Numbered from the stretch's first letter, positions 1 to 9,607 are shown. The stretch: DNA of 64,000 nucleotides from Clostridiales bacterium (GCA_022775085.1 JALFJQ010000007.1:18249-82248); one strand, 5' to 3'. Numbers and translations: made by a program. The notes: generated from the letters alone by a model not told the origin.

Positions 1-34
1 AGAAGAACAGGGAGCCGGGGGGGTCAGCTGTGGT

Positions 35-427
35 CTATTCCCCCTCGCTGCCGGAGACGGTCTCCCCTGTCCAGCTGAGAATCCCGCCGAATTCCACGAT
101 ATTGGTGTAGCCCGCGTCCGCCAGCTTTTGGGCGGCCTGCTTGCTGCGGTTGCCGCTGCGGCAGTAGACCAGAATCAGTTGGTCTTTGCGGGGGAGGGCG
201 GAGAGCTCTCCGGAACCGATGCTCTCATTGGGGACGCACACCGCACCGGGGATATGGCCCTGCTCGTATTCCTCCCGGGTTCGGACATCCAGAATAAGAT
301 AATCCGATTCGGAAGCCATCATGGCGGCAGCCTCGTCGGAACTGACCTGGCGGTAGGTGGGAGCATCTTCAGCCCCGCAGCCGGTGAGCAGCAGAAGCAC
401 CGCAAAAATAGTAAGCAGCAGTTTCAT
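35..427 (-). CDS. rhodanese-like domain lipoprotein
   Basis: N-terminal lipobox (LLLLTGCG) and rhodanese motif LDVRTREEYEQGHIPGA...VYCRSGNRS. Confidence 0.9.
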   Translation of the reverse strand: MKLLLTIFAVLLLLTGCGAEDAPTYRQVSSDEAAAMMASESDYLILDVRTREEYEQGHIPGAVCVPNESIGSGELSALPRKDQLILVYCRSGNRSKQAAQKLADAGYTNIVEFGGILSWTGETVSGSEGE

Positions 428-447
428 AGTAGTTACCTCCGATGATT

Positions 448-1152
448 TTATGGGTTCAGCGACCAGCCGTGATCGCCATGGTAGATCATGAGCCGGGTCT
501 GTCCGCCGTCGATGCAGATATTCTCGCCGGTCAGGAAGCCGGCCTTATCCGAGGCGAGAAACAGCGCCATATTCGCGATGTCCATGGGGTTGCCCACTCG
601 TCCGGCCGGCTGCTGAACAGCATCCGGGCCTTGGTAGACAGTATAGGCGGTGTCGATCCAGCCGGGGGAGATGGAGTTTACCCGGACCCGCCCGGCGAAA
701 GAGACTGCCAGCGCATGGGTCAGGGCCGCAATGCCGCCTTTGGCGGCGGTGTAGCTCTCAGTCTGGGGCTGACTCATGCGGTCCCGGGAGGAGGAAATGT
801 TGAGAATGCTGCTGCCCGGAGTGAAATAGGGAGCGAAGAGCTTGGCAAGATAGAAGGCGGCGGTGACACCAATGGACAGTGACCGCTGAAATTGCTCATA
901 GGTGCATTCGTCGATACCCAGAAACAGGGGTGGTGCGTTGTTTACCAGCACATCCACCCGGCCATAGCGGCGGATGACCTGTCCGGCAAAGTCCTCCAAT
1001 GTGGCTTTGTCCCCAATATCGCCCACATAGTGGGGCCCTTCGGCACAGTCGATGACGCAGACATGAGCGCCCTCTTTCTCAAATTCCTGGGCAATGCACC
1101 TGCCGATGCCGCCGGCACCGCCGGTGATGACGACGACTTTATCGTGAAACAT
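448..1152 (-). CDS. SDR family NAD(P)-dependent oxidoreductase
   Basis: TGGAGGIG cofactor motif, NNAPP, SYTAAKGG active site region. Confidence 0.9.
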   Translation of the reverse strand: MFHDKVVVITGGAGGIGRCIAQEFEKEGAHVCVIDCAEGPHYVGDIGDKATLEDFAGQVIRRYGRVDVLVNNAPPLFLGIDECTYEQFQRSLSIGVTAAFYLAKLFAPYFTPGSSILNISSSRDRMSQPQTESYTAAKGGIAALTHALAVSFAGRVRVNSISPGWIDTAYTVYQGPDAVQQPAGRVGNPMDIANMALFLASDKAGFLTGENICIDGGQTRLMIYHGDHGWSLNP

Positions 1153-1191
1153 GGCAATGCTCCTTTCGTGTTTTTCTCCATGATACCACTT

Positions 1192-1395
1192 TCAGGTTAG
1201 GAATGCAAATAAAATCCCCGGAATCGGATCGTGCTGCTCACGTCTCCAATTCCGGGCTTTGCTGCGGTTATAGGCTTTGCTGCTTTCGGGCTTCCGGGTG
1301 ACGGGATTGATCGGCCCCCAGGAACCTCTGCGCTGGCTGTCCAGTCTGCGCTTTTCCTTTTTGGAAAGCTTTTCATAAGGGATATATTTTTCCAC
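1192..1395 (-). CDS. small basic protein of unknown function (GTG start)
   Basis: AGGAGG RBS upstream on the minus strand; ORF KKEKRRLDSQRRGSWGPINPVTRKPESSKAYNRSKARNW looks protein-like. Confidence 0.5.
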   Translation of the reverse strand: MEKYIPYEKLSKKEKRRLDSQRRGSWGPINPVTRKPESSKAYNRSKARNWRREQHDPIPGILFAFLT

Positions 1396-1515
1396 AATCG
1401 ATTCCTCCTTTTGGTTGCATTCTATCAGAAAACGGCAGGTGGGTCAAATAAAGGCATTGTAAATTTGCGTTTCCGTGATATAATCAGGGAAAATGCCGGA
1501 AAGGTCGTGTTTTTG

Positions 1516-2064
1516 ATGGAATTACTGGACGTGGTGGACGAAAACGGACTGCCCACAGGGGCGGTGGTGCCCCGGGAGAAGGCCCACGCCGAGGGCATCC
1601 GTCACAGGACGTCTCATGTGTGGCTGGTGCGTATGCGGGCGGGAAAGCTGGAAATTCTTCTTCAGAAGCGGTGCTGGACCAAGGACTCCTGGCCGGGCTG
1701 CTATGATATTTCCAGCGCGGGACATATCCCGGCAGGCGTGGATTTCATCCCTTCGGCCCTCCGGGAGCTGCGGGAGGAACTGGGAGTGGAGGCAGGGCCG
1801 GAGGAGCTGATCTTCTGCGGAGACCGGCAGATCTGCTCCGACAGCGTTTTCTACGGACGCCCTTTCCGGGACCGGCAGTATTCCCGGGTGTTTGCTCTGT
1901 GGCGGGATCAGGCGGAAGGGGAATTCCAGATTCAAAAGGAGGAAATCGACTCGGTGCGCTGGATGGAGCTGGAAGCCTGTCTGAAGGCAGTGAGGCAGAA
2001 TGCCATTGCTCACTGCATCTATCCGGAGGAACTGGAAATGGTCAGAGCCGCCCTGATGAAATAA
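1516..2064 (+). CDS. NUDIX hydrolase
   Basis: Nudix box GHIPAGVDFIPSALRELREELGVE; start taken at MELLDVVDENG. Confidence 0.88.
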   Translation: MELLDVVDENGLPTGAVVPREKAHAEGIRHRTSHVWLVRMRAGKLEILLQKRCWTKDSWPGCYDISSAGHIPAGVDFIPSALRELREELGVEAGPEELIFCGDRQICSDSVFYGRPFRDRQYSRVFALWRDQAEGEFQIQKEEIDSVRWMELEACLKAVRQNAIAHCIYPEELEMVRAALMK

Positions 2065-2201
2065 AGAAATAACCCCCGATCATCTGACGAATCTCTTCGC
2101 TGATCGGGGGCTATTTCATTTCACAGGTGGGTTCCATCGGTGGTTAACCTCGCTTTCTATGATTTGAGGATTCCTTAGTACATTGGACTCACTCCTTTTG
2201 T
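2065..2201 (-). ncRNA. candidate structured small RNA of unknown class (about 137 nt)
   Basis: Minus-strand promoter TTGCAA-N17-TATGAT (2236..2208), predicted start near 2201, no long ORF, ends in strong hairpin CCCCCGATC...GATCGGGGG followed by TTATTTCTTT. Confidence 0.5.
2071..2110. terminator. bidirectional intrinsic terminator
   Basis: cccccgatc...gatcggggg inverted repeat between the NUDIX gene and the minus-strand candidate RNA. Confidence 0.7.
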
Positions 2202-2285
2202 GCCTTTATCATACCGCGGTTTTTGTGGTTTTGCAAGATGGAATCGTGCATAAGAATCCGGACAAAAAGTTGGGAAAAATGAGAA

Positions 2286-2314
2286 TAGACATTTTCGGCA
2301 AGGGGCAGTATAAT
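2286..2314 (+). promoter_or_regulatory. sigma-A type promoter of the fatty acid operon
   Basis: TAGACA-N17-TATAAT upstream of acpP. Confidence 0.75.
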
Positions 2315-2341
2315 AAAAATGTTGGGGAAAAATGAAAAAGG

Positions 2342-2381
2342 AAATCCACGCCGGGTAAGAAACCGGCGTGGATTTTTTGCG
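2342..2381 (+). terminator. promoter-proximal terminator/attenuator-like hairpin in the FAS operon leader
   Basis: AATCCACGCCGG-gtaagaaa-CCGGCGTGGATT followed by TTTT, about 20 nt after the predicted start and 110 nt before acpP. Confidence 0.7.
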
Positions 2382-2486
2382 TTGGAACGCTTCTGGAACG
2401 CTTTTGGAGCGGGAACGGAACCGGGGGAGCGTAAGATAAGGGGCGTAAGCGGCAAAGTCCGCAGATTTGATTTGGAGGTTACTATT

Positions 2487-2708
2487 ATGTATTTTGAAGC
2501 GATTGCGAAGATTATTGCCGAGCGTACCGGCTGTGACGTTTCCGCTGTAAAGCCCGAGAGCACCTTTACCGAGTTGGGCATCGACTCCCTGGACACCGTG
2601 GAGCTGCTGATGAATCTGGAGGACGAGCTGGGCATCGAGATCGAGCTGGAGCAGCCCGTAGCCACCGTGGACGATCTGGACAAGTTCATCCAGAGCAAGC
2701 AGGGGTAA
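2487..2708 (+). CDS. acpP: acyl carrier protein
   Basis: 73 aa with ELGIDSLDTVELLM phosphopantetheine site; RBS GGAGG. Confidence 0.96.
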   Translation: MYFEAIAKIIAERTGCDVSAVKPESTFTELGIDSLDTVELLMNLEDELGIEIELEQPVATVDDLDKFIQSKQG

Positions 2709-2712
2709 GGCT

Positions 2713-3657
2713 ATGGTAAAGTCTGCGATTTGTGAACTGCTGGGCATTCGCTACCCCGTGTTTCAGGGGGGCATGGCATGGATCGCCGACGGCACGCTGG
2801 CCGCTGCCGTTTCTAACGGCGGCGGCCTTGGCATTATCGCGGCAGGCAGCGCCCCCGGCACCTACGTCCGGGAGCAGATCCGCATTGCGCGAGCCAAAAC
2901 AGCCTGCCCCATCGGCGTGAACATCATGCTCATGAGCCCCTTTGTCGACGAGGTTGCGCAGGTGGTGGTGGAAGAAAAAGTCGAAGTCATCACCACCGGC
3001 GCGGGCAACCCTTCGGGGTATATGAAGGCATGGAAAGAGGCGGGCATCAAGGTCATTCCCGTGGTGGCTTCCGTTGCCATGGCCAAGCTCATGACCCGGT
3101 TGGGAGCTTCCGCTCTCATTGCCGAGGGCGGTGAAAGCGGCGGCCATGTGGGCGAGCTGACCACCATGGTGCTGGTGCCCCAGGTCTGTGACGCTACCAA
3201 TCTGCCTGTCCTGGCTGCCGGCGGTATCGCCGACGGACGGGGCATGGCGGCGGCCCTCATGCTGGGCGCTTGCGGCGTGCAGATGGGCACCCGGTTCCTC
3301 AGTGCCTATGAGTGCACCATTCACCCATCCTATAAGGAGCGGATTTTGAAAGCCACCGACCTGTGCACCATGGTCACCGGCAAGCGGCTGGGCCACCCGG
3401 TGCGCTCCCTGCGCACCCCCTTCGCCAGAGCCTATGCAAAGGCCGAGTACGGCGGAATGCCGGACGAGGAGCTGGAAGCCCTTGGCGCCGGGAAGCTGCG
3501 CATGGCGGTGCAGGAGGGCGACGCGGGAAACGGCTGCTTCCTGTCCGGCCAGATCGCCGCTATGGTGAACAAGGAACAGCCCGCTGCCGACATCGTCCGG
3601 GAGGTCGTGGAGGAAGCGGAGGTCATTCTGCGGAGGGCAAATACATGGGTCGAATAG
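2713..3657 (+). CDS. fabK: enoyl-ACP reductase II (FMN-dependent)
   Basis: NMO/FabK-type sequence (GIRYPVFQGGMAWIADGTLAAAVSNGGGLGII, EGGESGGHVGELTT) in a FAS operon. Confidence 0.93.
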   Translation: MVKSAICELLGIRYPVFQGGMAWIADGTLAAAVSNGGGLGIIAAGSAPGTYVREQIRIARAKTACPIGVNIMLMSPFVDEVAQVVVEEKVEVITTGAGNPSGYMKAWKEAGIKVIPVVASVAMAKLMTRLGASALIAEGGESGGHVGELTTMVLVPQVCDATNLPVLAAGGIADGRGMAAALMLGACGVQMGTRFLSAYECTIHPSYKERILKATDLCTMVTGKRLGHPVRSLRTPFARAYAKAEYGGMPDEELEALGAGKLRMAVQEGDAGNGCFLSGQIAAMVNKEQPAADIVREVVEEAEVILRRANTWVE

Positions 3658-4541
3658 CCTTCGTCTTTTCCGGGCAGGGGGATCAGTACCCCGGCATGGG
3701 GAAGGAGCTCTATGAAGCCTACCCCGCGGCAGGGCGGGTATTTGACCTGTGCGACCAAATCCGTCCCGGCACCTCCAATCAGTGCTTTTCCGGCACGGCG
3801 GAGGAATTGAAAGAGACTGCCAACACCCAGCCCTGCCTGTTCGCCATGGAGTTGGCGGCGGCGGAGGTGCTGCGGGGAAAAGGCATCGTCCCCGATGCCG
3901 TGGCGGGCTTCTCCTTGGGAGAGGTGACGGCGGCAGCTTTTGCGGGGCTGTTCGATTACGCCACCGGCTTTTCTTTGGTCTGCCGCCGGGGACAGCTCAT
4001 GCAGCAGGCGGCAGAAAAGCAGGACACTGCCATGGCGGCAGTGGTGAAGCTGCCCGCCGAGACCGTGGAGGCCCTCTGCGCAAACCATCGGGAACTGTAT
4101 CCCGTGAACTACAACTGCCCCGGGCAGATTTCCGTATCCGGCCTGTCCTCAGAAATGACAGCCTTTTCCGCCGAGGTCAAGGCGGCAGGGGGCCGGGCCA
4201 TTCCGCTGAAGGTCAGAGGTGCTTTCCACAGCCCCTTCATGGCGGAAGCTGCGGAAGCCTTTTCCGTGGATTTGGCAAAAACCCAGATGAAACCCCCAGC
4301 AATTTCCCTGTATTCTGACGTAACGGCGGAAGAATACGGTGAAAACCCTGCCGAACTTCTGTCGAAACAGATCGCCAGCCCCGTGCGCTGGGAGCAGCTG
4401 ATCCGCAATCTCATTTCCGCCGGGGTGGACACCTTTATCGAAATCGGGCCGGGAAAGACCCTGACCAACCTGATTGCCAAAATTGCCCCGGCGGCGAAGG
4501 CTGTGCCCTATACCGCCTGTTTGGAGGGAAACCAATGTTAA
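3645..4541 (+). CDS. fabD: malonyl-CoA:ACP transacylase
   Basis: FSGQGDQYPGMG, GFSLGEVTA (GxSxG), FHSPFM; start overlaps the fabK end. Confidence 0.94.
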   Translation: MGRIAFVFSGQGDQYPGMGKELYEAYPAAGRVFDLCDQIRPGTSNQCFSGTAEELKETANTQPCLFAMELAAAEVLRGKGIVPDAVAGFSLGEVTAAAFAGLFDYATGFSLVCRRGQLMQQAAEKQDTAMAAVVKLPAETVEALCANHRELYPVNYNCPGQISVSGLSSEMTAFSAEVKAAGGRAIPLKVRGAFHSPFMAEAAEAFSVDLAKTQMKPPAISLYSDVTAEEYGENPAELLSKQIASPVRWEQLIRNLISAGVDTFIEIGPGKTLTNLIAKIAPAAKAVPYTACLEGNQC

Positions 4542-5260
4542 GTGGAAAAACGGCCCTGATTACCGGCGGCTCCCGGGGCATCGGCGCGGCTATCGCCCGG
4601 AAGTTTGCTTCCATGGGTGCAAATATCGCAGTCATTTACGCCGGAAATCAGGAAGCGGCCCAAAATGTCTGCGCCCAGTGCGAAGGTTTCGGCGTGAAAG
4701 CCGCCGCTTACCAGTGCAATGTGGCGGATTTTGAGGAAGTCAAGGCCACCGTTGCCGCTGTGCGCAAGGACTTTGGCTCCATTGAGATTCTCGTCAACAG
4801 CGCGGGCATTACCAAGGACGGCCTTGTCCCCATGATGAGCGAGGCGGCCTTTGATGCGGTGCTGAGCACCAACCTGAAAGGCACCTTTAACATGATCCGC
4901 CACGTCAGCGGCCTTATGCTCCGGGCGAAAGCGGGCTGCATCATCAACCTAGCTTCTGTGTCCGGTCTCATGGGCAACGCGGGCCAGTGCAACTACGCCG
5001 CCTCCAAGGCGGGGGTGGTGGGCCTGACAAAATCCGTTGCCAAAGAACTGGCCCCCAAGGGCATCCGCTGCAACGCCATTGCCCCCGGCTTCATCCGCAC
5101 GGATATGACCGCAAGTCAGGCGGACAACCCCATGCTTGCCATGATTCCGCTGGGGAGAATGGGCGAAGCGGAGGAGGTCGCGGAGGCGGCGGCCTATCTT
5201 GCAGAAGCGAATTATGTCACCGGCGAAGTCCTCCGGGTAGACGGCGGCATCGCCATGTAG
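4535..5260 (+). CDS. fabG: 3-oxoacyl-ACP reductase
   Basis: SDR motifs TGGSRGIG, NYAASKAG; operon context. Confidence 0.94.
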   Translation: MLSGKTALITGGSRGIGAAIARKFASMGANIAVIYAGNQEAAQNVCAQCEGFGVKAAAYQCNVADFEEVKATVAAVRKDFGSIEILVNSAGITKDGLVPMMSEAAFDAVLSTNLKGTFNMIRHVSGLMLRAKAGCIINLASVSGLMGNAGQCNYAASKAGVVGLTKSVAKELAPKGIRCNAIAPGFIRTDMTASQADNPMLAMIPLGRMGEAEEVAEAAAYLAEANYVTGEVLRVDGGIAM

Positions 5261-5368
5261 GCGGCAGGGCCGCCAGCCAATGCGTTACGAACGCTGTGGA
5301 AAGTCATTACACCATTGGGTCTGCTCGATTCGATACATTCTGCAAAAGGAAACATTAAGGAGTCTGAA

Positions 5369-6607
5369 ATGAACGAATACAGGAGAGTAGTCGTCACCGG
5401 CATGGGCATTGTCAGCCCCGTCGGCAGCGATATGAAAACGGCGTGGGATAATCTGGTGTCCGGCTTCAACGGCATTGGCCCCATCACCTATTTTGATACC
5501 ACCAATTATAAAGCCAAGCTGGGGGCGCAAGTGAAGGACTTTGACCCCCTTGCCTATATGGAAAAAAGCGAGACTCTGCGCTCTGACCGGTTTGCCCAGT
5601 ATGCCATGGGCGCGGCGGTGCAGGCTGTGGAGGAAAGCGGCGTTGTGGGCACGGTGGCCCCCGAGCGCATGGCGGTGTACTTTGGCTCCGGCATCGGCGG
5701 CCTGAACACCGTGACCACCGAGATCGGCAAGCTGGAAAGCCGGGGTCCCCACCGGGTGTCCTCCCTGTGCGTGCCCATGATGATCGCCAATATGGCGGCG
5801 GGCATGATCGCCATTCGCTACAACTGTCAGGGCCCAGCTCTGCCTGCCGTCACCGCCTGCGCCTCCGGCTCCAACGCCATCGGCGAGGCTCTGCGGCTGA
5901 TCCGCCACGGCTATGCCGACGCTGTCATCACCGGCGGCGCGGAGGCCTCCATCGTACCCGTGGGCATTGCGGGCTTTATCAACATGAAAGCTCTGTCCAC
6001 GGCGGAAGACCCTAACGCCGCTTCCCTGCCCTTTGATGCCCGCCGGGGCGGCTTCGTCATCGGCGAGGGTGCCGGTGCGCTGGTGCTGGAAGAATATGAG
6101 CACGCCAAGGCCCGGGGCGCGAAAATCTACGGTGAGGTCTGCGGCTACGGCTCCACCTGTGACGCCTACCACATCACTGCCCCCCACCCGGAGGCCGAAG
6201 GCGGTGCGAGAGCCATGGTGCAGGCGCTGACGGAAGCAGGCTATCGTGATGGAGAATCGGTCTACGTCAACGCCCATGGCACCGGCACCCCTCTGAACGA
6301 CGCGGGCGAAACCCTCGCCATCAAGAAGGCACTGGGTGAGGACGCTGCCTACAAGGCCCTGGTCAGTTCCACCAAGTCCATGACCGGCCATATGCTGGGC
6401 GCAGCGGGCGCGGTAGAGGCCATTGTCTGCCTGAAGGTTTTGAAAACAGGCACCGTGCCTCCCACAATCAACCTGCTGGAAAAAGATCCCAAGTGCGACC
6501 TGAACTATGTGCCCAATCAGGCGGTGCGGGCAAGTGTTGACCTGTGCCTGTCCAACTCTCTGGGCTTCGGCGGGCACAACGCCTGTCTGGCCTTCCGGAA
6601 GGTGTAA
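5369..6607 (+). CDS. fabF: beta-ketoacyl-ACP synthase II
   Basis: VVVTGMGIVSPVG, active site TACASGSNA, NAHGTGTPLND, GFGGHNA. Confidence 0.95.
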   Translation: MNEYRRVVVTGMGIVSPVGSDMKTAWDNLVSGFNGIGPITYFDTTNYKAKLGAQVKDFDPLAYMEKSETLRSDRFAQYAMGAAVQAVEESGVVGTVAPERMAVYFGSGIGGLNTVTTEIGKLESRGPHRVSSLCVPMMIANMAAGMIAIRYNCQGPALPAVTACASGSNAIGEALRLIRHGYADAVITGGAEASIVPVGIAGFINMKALSTAEDPNAASLPFDARRGGFVIGEGAGALVLEEYEHAKARGAKIYGEVCGYGSTCDAYHITAPHPEAEGGARAMVQALTEAGYRDGESVYVNAHGTGTPLNDAGETLAIKKALGEDAAYKALVSSTKSMTGHMLGAAGAVEAIVCLKVLKTGTVPPTINLLEKDPKCDLNYVPNQAVRASVDLCLSNSLGFGGHNACLAFRKV

Positions 6608-6610
6608 GCC

Positions 6611-7024
6611 ATGAAAGAATCCGATATTCGCAAATATGCCCAGCTCATGAAGGAGCTGGAACTGACGGGCCTGGAGATTACCGAAAACGATCAGGTGGTG
6701 CGGCTGGAGCGCAATGTCGCTGTTCCCGTCGCCCCCACTGTGCCGGTGGAAGCGGTCCCCACCCCCGTACAGCAGGAACCCGCTGACGGTATCAGCGTTA
6801 CTTCTCCCATGGTGGGCCTGTTTTACGCCGCCCCGGCGGAAAACGCCGAACCCTACGTTACTCTGGGCGACCAGGTGAAAAAGGGCCAGACCCTGTGTAT
6901 CGTGGAGGCCATGAAGCTGATGAATGAGATCACCGCCGAGTGTGATGGGGTGATCGAAAAGATCTGTGTCGCCAACGGACAGATGGTGGAATACGGCACG
7001 GAGCTGTTCCGCATCCGGAGGTAA
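6611..7024 (+). CDS. accB: acetyl-CoA carboxylase biotin carboxyl carrier protein
   Basis: C-terminal biotinyl motif VEAMKLMNEI. Confidence 0.95.
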   Translation: MKESDIRKYAQLMKELELTGLEITENDQVVRLERNVAVPVAPTVPVEAVPTPVQQEPADGISVTSPMVGLFYAAPAENAEPYVTLGDQVKKGQTLCIVEAMKLMNEITAECDGVIEKICVANGQMVEYGTELFRIRR

Positions 7025-7027
7025 GCC

Positions 7028-7444
7028 ATGACAAAAGAAGAAATAATGCAGATTCTTCCCCACCGGGAGGATATGCTGCTGCTGGACGAGGTGTCCATGG
7101 ACGGGAGCGATGCTGTGGGGCATTACCGCGTCCGGGGAGACGAATTTTTCCTCCGGGGCCACTTCCCCGGAAACCCCATCGTTCCCGGGGTGATTCTGTG
7201 TGAAATTCTGGCTCAGTCTGCCTGCGTGCTTATGAAGGACGCCATGGCAGAGGGCAAGCTGCCGGTGTACACAGGACTGAACAATGTAAAATTCCGCTCC
7301 CCGGTACGCCCCGGGGACACCATCGAGACCCGCTGCCGCATTCGCCGGGCAAAGCACCCCTTCTATTTTGCGGAGGGCACCGTGTCCGTGGAGGGCAGGC
7401 TCTGCGTCAGCGCGGAATTCTCCTTCGCTATCATGGGAGTGTAA
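7028..7444 (+). CDS. fabZ: 3-hydroxyacyl-ACP dehydratase
   Basis: LPHREDMLLLDEV, GHFPGNPIVPGVIL. Confidence 0.95.
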   Translation: MTKEEIMQILPHREDMLLLDEVSMDGSDAVGHYRVRGDEFFLRGHFPGNPIVPGVILCEILAQSACVLMKDAMAEGKLPVYTGLNNVKFRSPVRPGDTIETRCRIRRAKHPFYFAEGTVSVEGRLCVSAEFSFAIMGV

Positions 7445-7447
7445 CCT

Positions 7448-8755
7448 ATGTTTTCTAAAATCCTCATAGCCAACCGGGGCGAGATCGCTGTGCGCATTAT
7501 CCGGGCCTGCAAGGAAATGGGCATTGCCACAGTGGCGGTGTATTCTCAGGCCGACCGGGAAGCGCTTCATGTGGCGCTGGCGGACGAAAGCTTCTGCATT
7601 GGCGGCCCGGAGGCGGCGGACAGCTACTTAAATGAAAACCAGATCATCAGCACGGCTCTGCTCTCCGGAGCACAGGCCATCCATCCCGGCTACGGCTTTC
7701 TGTCGGAAAATGCCCATTTTGCAAGACTGTGCCGAAAAAACGGGCTGGTATTCATCGGCCCCGATCCGGACAGCATGGAGCGGCTCAGCGATAAAGCGGT
7801 ACTGAAGGAGCTGGTCCGCAAGACCGGGCTAACGGTGATCCCCGGCACAAAAGCCCTTGGGTCTGTGGAAGAAGCCAAGGCCGCCGCGCAAAGAATCGGC
7901 TATCCCGTCATGCTGAAGGCCTGCGCCGGGGGCGGCGGCCGGGGCATCCGGCTGATTCCCTCGGTAAATGAATTGGAAGAAAGCTGGAATCAGGCTGCCG
8001 CCGAGGCCCAAAGCGCCTTTGGAGACGGCAGCCTGTATCTGGAAAAATACGTTTATCCCGCCCGGCACGTGGAATTGCAGATTTTGGCGGATGAGTGGGG
8101 CAACGCGGTGTGTCTGGGCGAGCGGGACTGCTCTGTGCAGCAGAGAAACCAGAAGCTCATCGAAGAGACCCCGTCTCCCGCAGTGAATTATCCTCAACGG
8201 CAGCAGCTCATAGCCGCTGCTGTGGAAGCGTTGAAAAAACTGGGCTATGTGGGGGCAGGCACGCTGGAATTTCTGCTGGATAAGGCGGGGCATTTCTGGT
8301 TCATGGAGATGAACGTCCGCTTGCAGGTGGAGCACTGCGTCACGGAGATGTTGACAGGAATTGACCTCGTGAAGTGGCAAATTCGTATCGCGGCAGGTAT
8401 CCCGCTGGATTTTTCACAGGCGGACGTCCGCCTGACCGGCTGCGCCATTGAGTGCCGGGTCAACGCCCGAAGCTGCGGCACCGTGAGCCTGCTCCATGTG
8501 CCCGGCGGCCCTGCCGTCCGGTTTGACACCTGCCTGATGGCGGGTTCCCAGGTGACCCCCTATTACGATTCCCTGCTGGGAAAGCTCATCGTCTACGCCA
8601 AAACCCGGGAAGAAACCTTGCGTAAGCTTCGGGCGGCGCTGTGCGAGCTGGTCATTCAGGGCGTGGAAACCAATTTGGAGCAGCAGCTGAATATTGTGGA
8701 TGACGAGCGGTTCGTATCCGGCAGCTACGATCTGACGTTTATGGGAGGCAGATAA
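7448..8755 (+). CDS. accC: acetyl-CoA carboxylase biotin carboxylase subunit
   Basis: KILIANRGEIAVRIIRACKEMGI, ATP-grasp GGGGRGIR, MEMNVRLQVEHCVTEM. Confidence 0.95.
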   Translation: MFSKILIANRGEIAVRIIRACKEMGIATVAVYSQADREALHVALADESFCIGGPEAADSYLNENQIISTALLSGAQAIHPGYGFLSENAHFARLCRKNGLVFIGPDPDSMERLSDKAVLKELVRKTGLTVIPGTKALGSVEEAKAAAQRIGYPVMLKACAGGGGRGIRLIPSVNELEESWNQAAAEAQSAFGDGSLYLEKYVYPARHVELQILADEWGNAVCLGERDCSVQQRNQKLIEETPSPAVNYPQRQQLIAAAVEALKKLGYVGAGTLEFLLDKAGHFWFMEMNVRLQVEHCVTEMLTGIDLVKWQIRIAAGIPLDFSQADVRLTGCAIECRVNARSCGTVSLLHVPGGPAVRFDTCLMAGSQVTPYYDSLLGKLIVYAKTREETLRKLRAALCELVIQGVETNLEQQLNIVDDERFVSGSYDLTFMGGR

Positions 8756-9607
8756 ATGGCCTTTATTCAATTCATGAAACCGAAAAACACACTGGAGGAG
8801 GGCGGCCGCACCACGGCACCTGTCCAGCAGGATGCCGGGGAACCGGAGCAGGTCTGCCCCAACTGCCATAAATCCATTCCCGTCAGCCGCATTTGGAGCG
8901 GGCATCTGGTGTGCCCCTGCGGCTATCACTTCCGCATGAACGCCCGGCAGCGTATTGCCATGATCACGGACAAGGGCAGCTTCCGGGAGTTGTTTTCCAA
9001 AATCCTTTCGGAGAACCCCCTTGGGTTTCCGGGCTATACGGAAAAGCTGGACACAATGCGCTCCGTCAGCGGGGAGGCCGAGGCGGTGGTCTGCGGCAGG
9101 GCAGAAATCGGCGGCAGTCCATGCGCCCTGTTCGTCATGGAGCCAAACTTTATGATGGGCTCCATGGGCAGCGCGGTGGGAGAGAAGATCACCCAGCTGT
9201 TCGAGTTCGCCCTGCAAAAGCGGCTGCCCGTGATTGGCTTTACGGTGTCCGGCGGTGCGAGAATGCAGGAGGGCCTGTTGTCTCTCATGCAGATGGCAAA
9301 AACCAGCGCCGCCGTGAAGCGCCACAGTGACGCGGGGCTATTGTATATCGCCGTGCTTACCGACCCCACCACCGGCGGCGTCACCGCCAGCTTTGCAATG
9401 GAGGCGGATATTCTTCTGGCTGAGCCGGGTGCCACCATTGGCTTTGCCGGGGCACGGGTCATTGAGCAGACCACGAAGAAAGCCCTGCCCAAGGGCTTCC
9501 AGAAGGCAGAATTCGTATTGCAGCACGGCTTTCTTGACGGCATTGCACCCAGAGCGGGGCAGAAACAGCTGTTGGCCCTGCTGCTGAGCATCCACGCACG
9601 GGGGTGA
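8756..9607 (+). CDS. accD: acetyl-CoA carboxylase carboxyltransferase beta subunit
   Basis: zinc ribbon CPNCHKS...CPCGYH and carboxyltransferase domain GGARMQEG. Confidence 0.94.
   Translation: MAFIQFMKPKNTLEEGGRTTAPVQQDAGEPEQVCPNCHKSIPVSRIWSGHLVCPCGYHFRMNARQRIAMITDKGSFRELFSKILSENPLGFPGYTEKLDTMRSVSGEAEAVVCGRAEIGGSPCALFVMEPNFMMGSMGSAVGEKITQLFEFALQKRLPVIGFTVSGGARMQEGLLSLMQMAKTSAAVKRHSDAGLLYIAVLTDPTTGGVTASFAMEADILLAEPGATIGFAGARVIEQTTKKALPKGFQKAEFVLQHGFLDGIAPRAGQKQLLALLLSIHARG

Noticed and set aside
2319-2486. N-terminal extension of acpP from ATG 2319
   Set aside because: The predicted transcription start is about 2321, the extension runs through the terminator hairpin, and ACP has a clear RBS and start at 2487.
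5285-7570. 761-aa minus-strand ORF
   Set aside because: Fully antisense to fabF-accB-fabZ, which have clear family motifs; His/Gly-rich composition typical of a shadow frame in GC-rich coding DNA.
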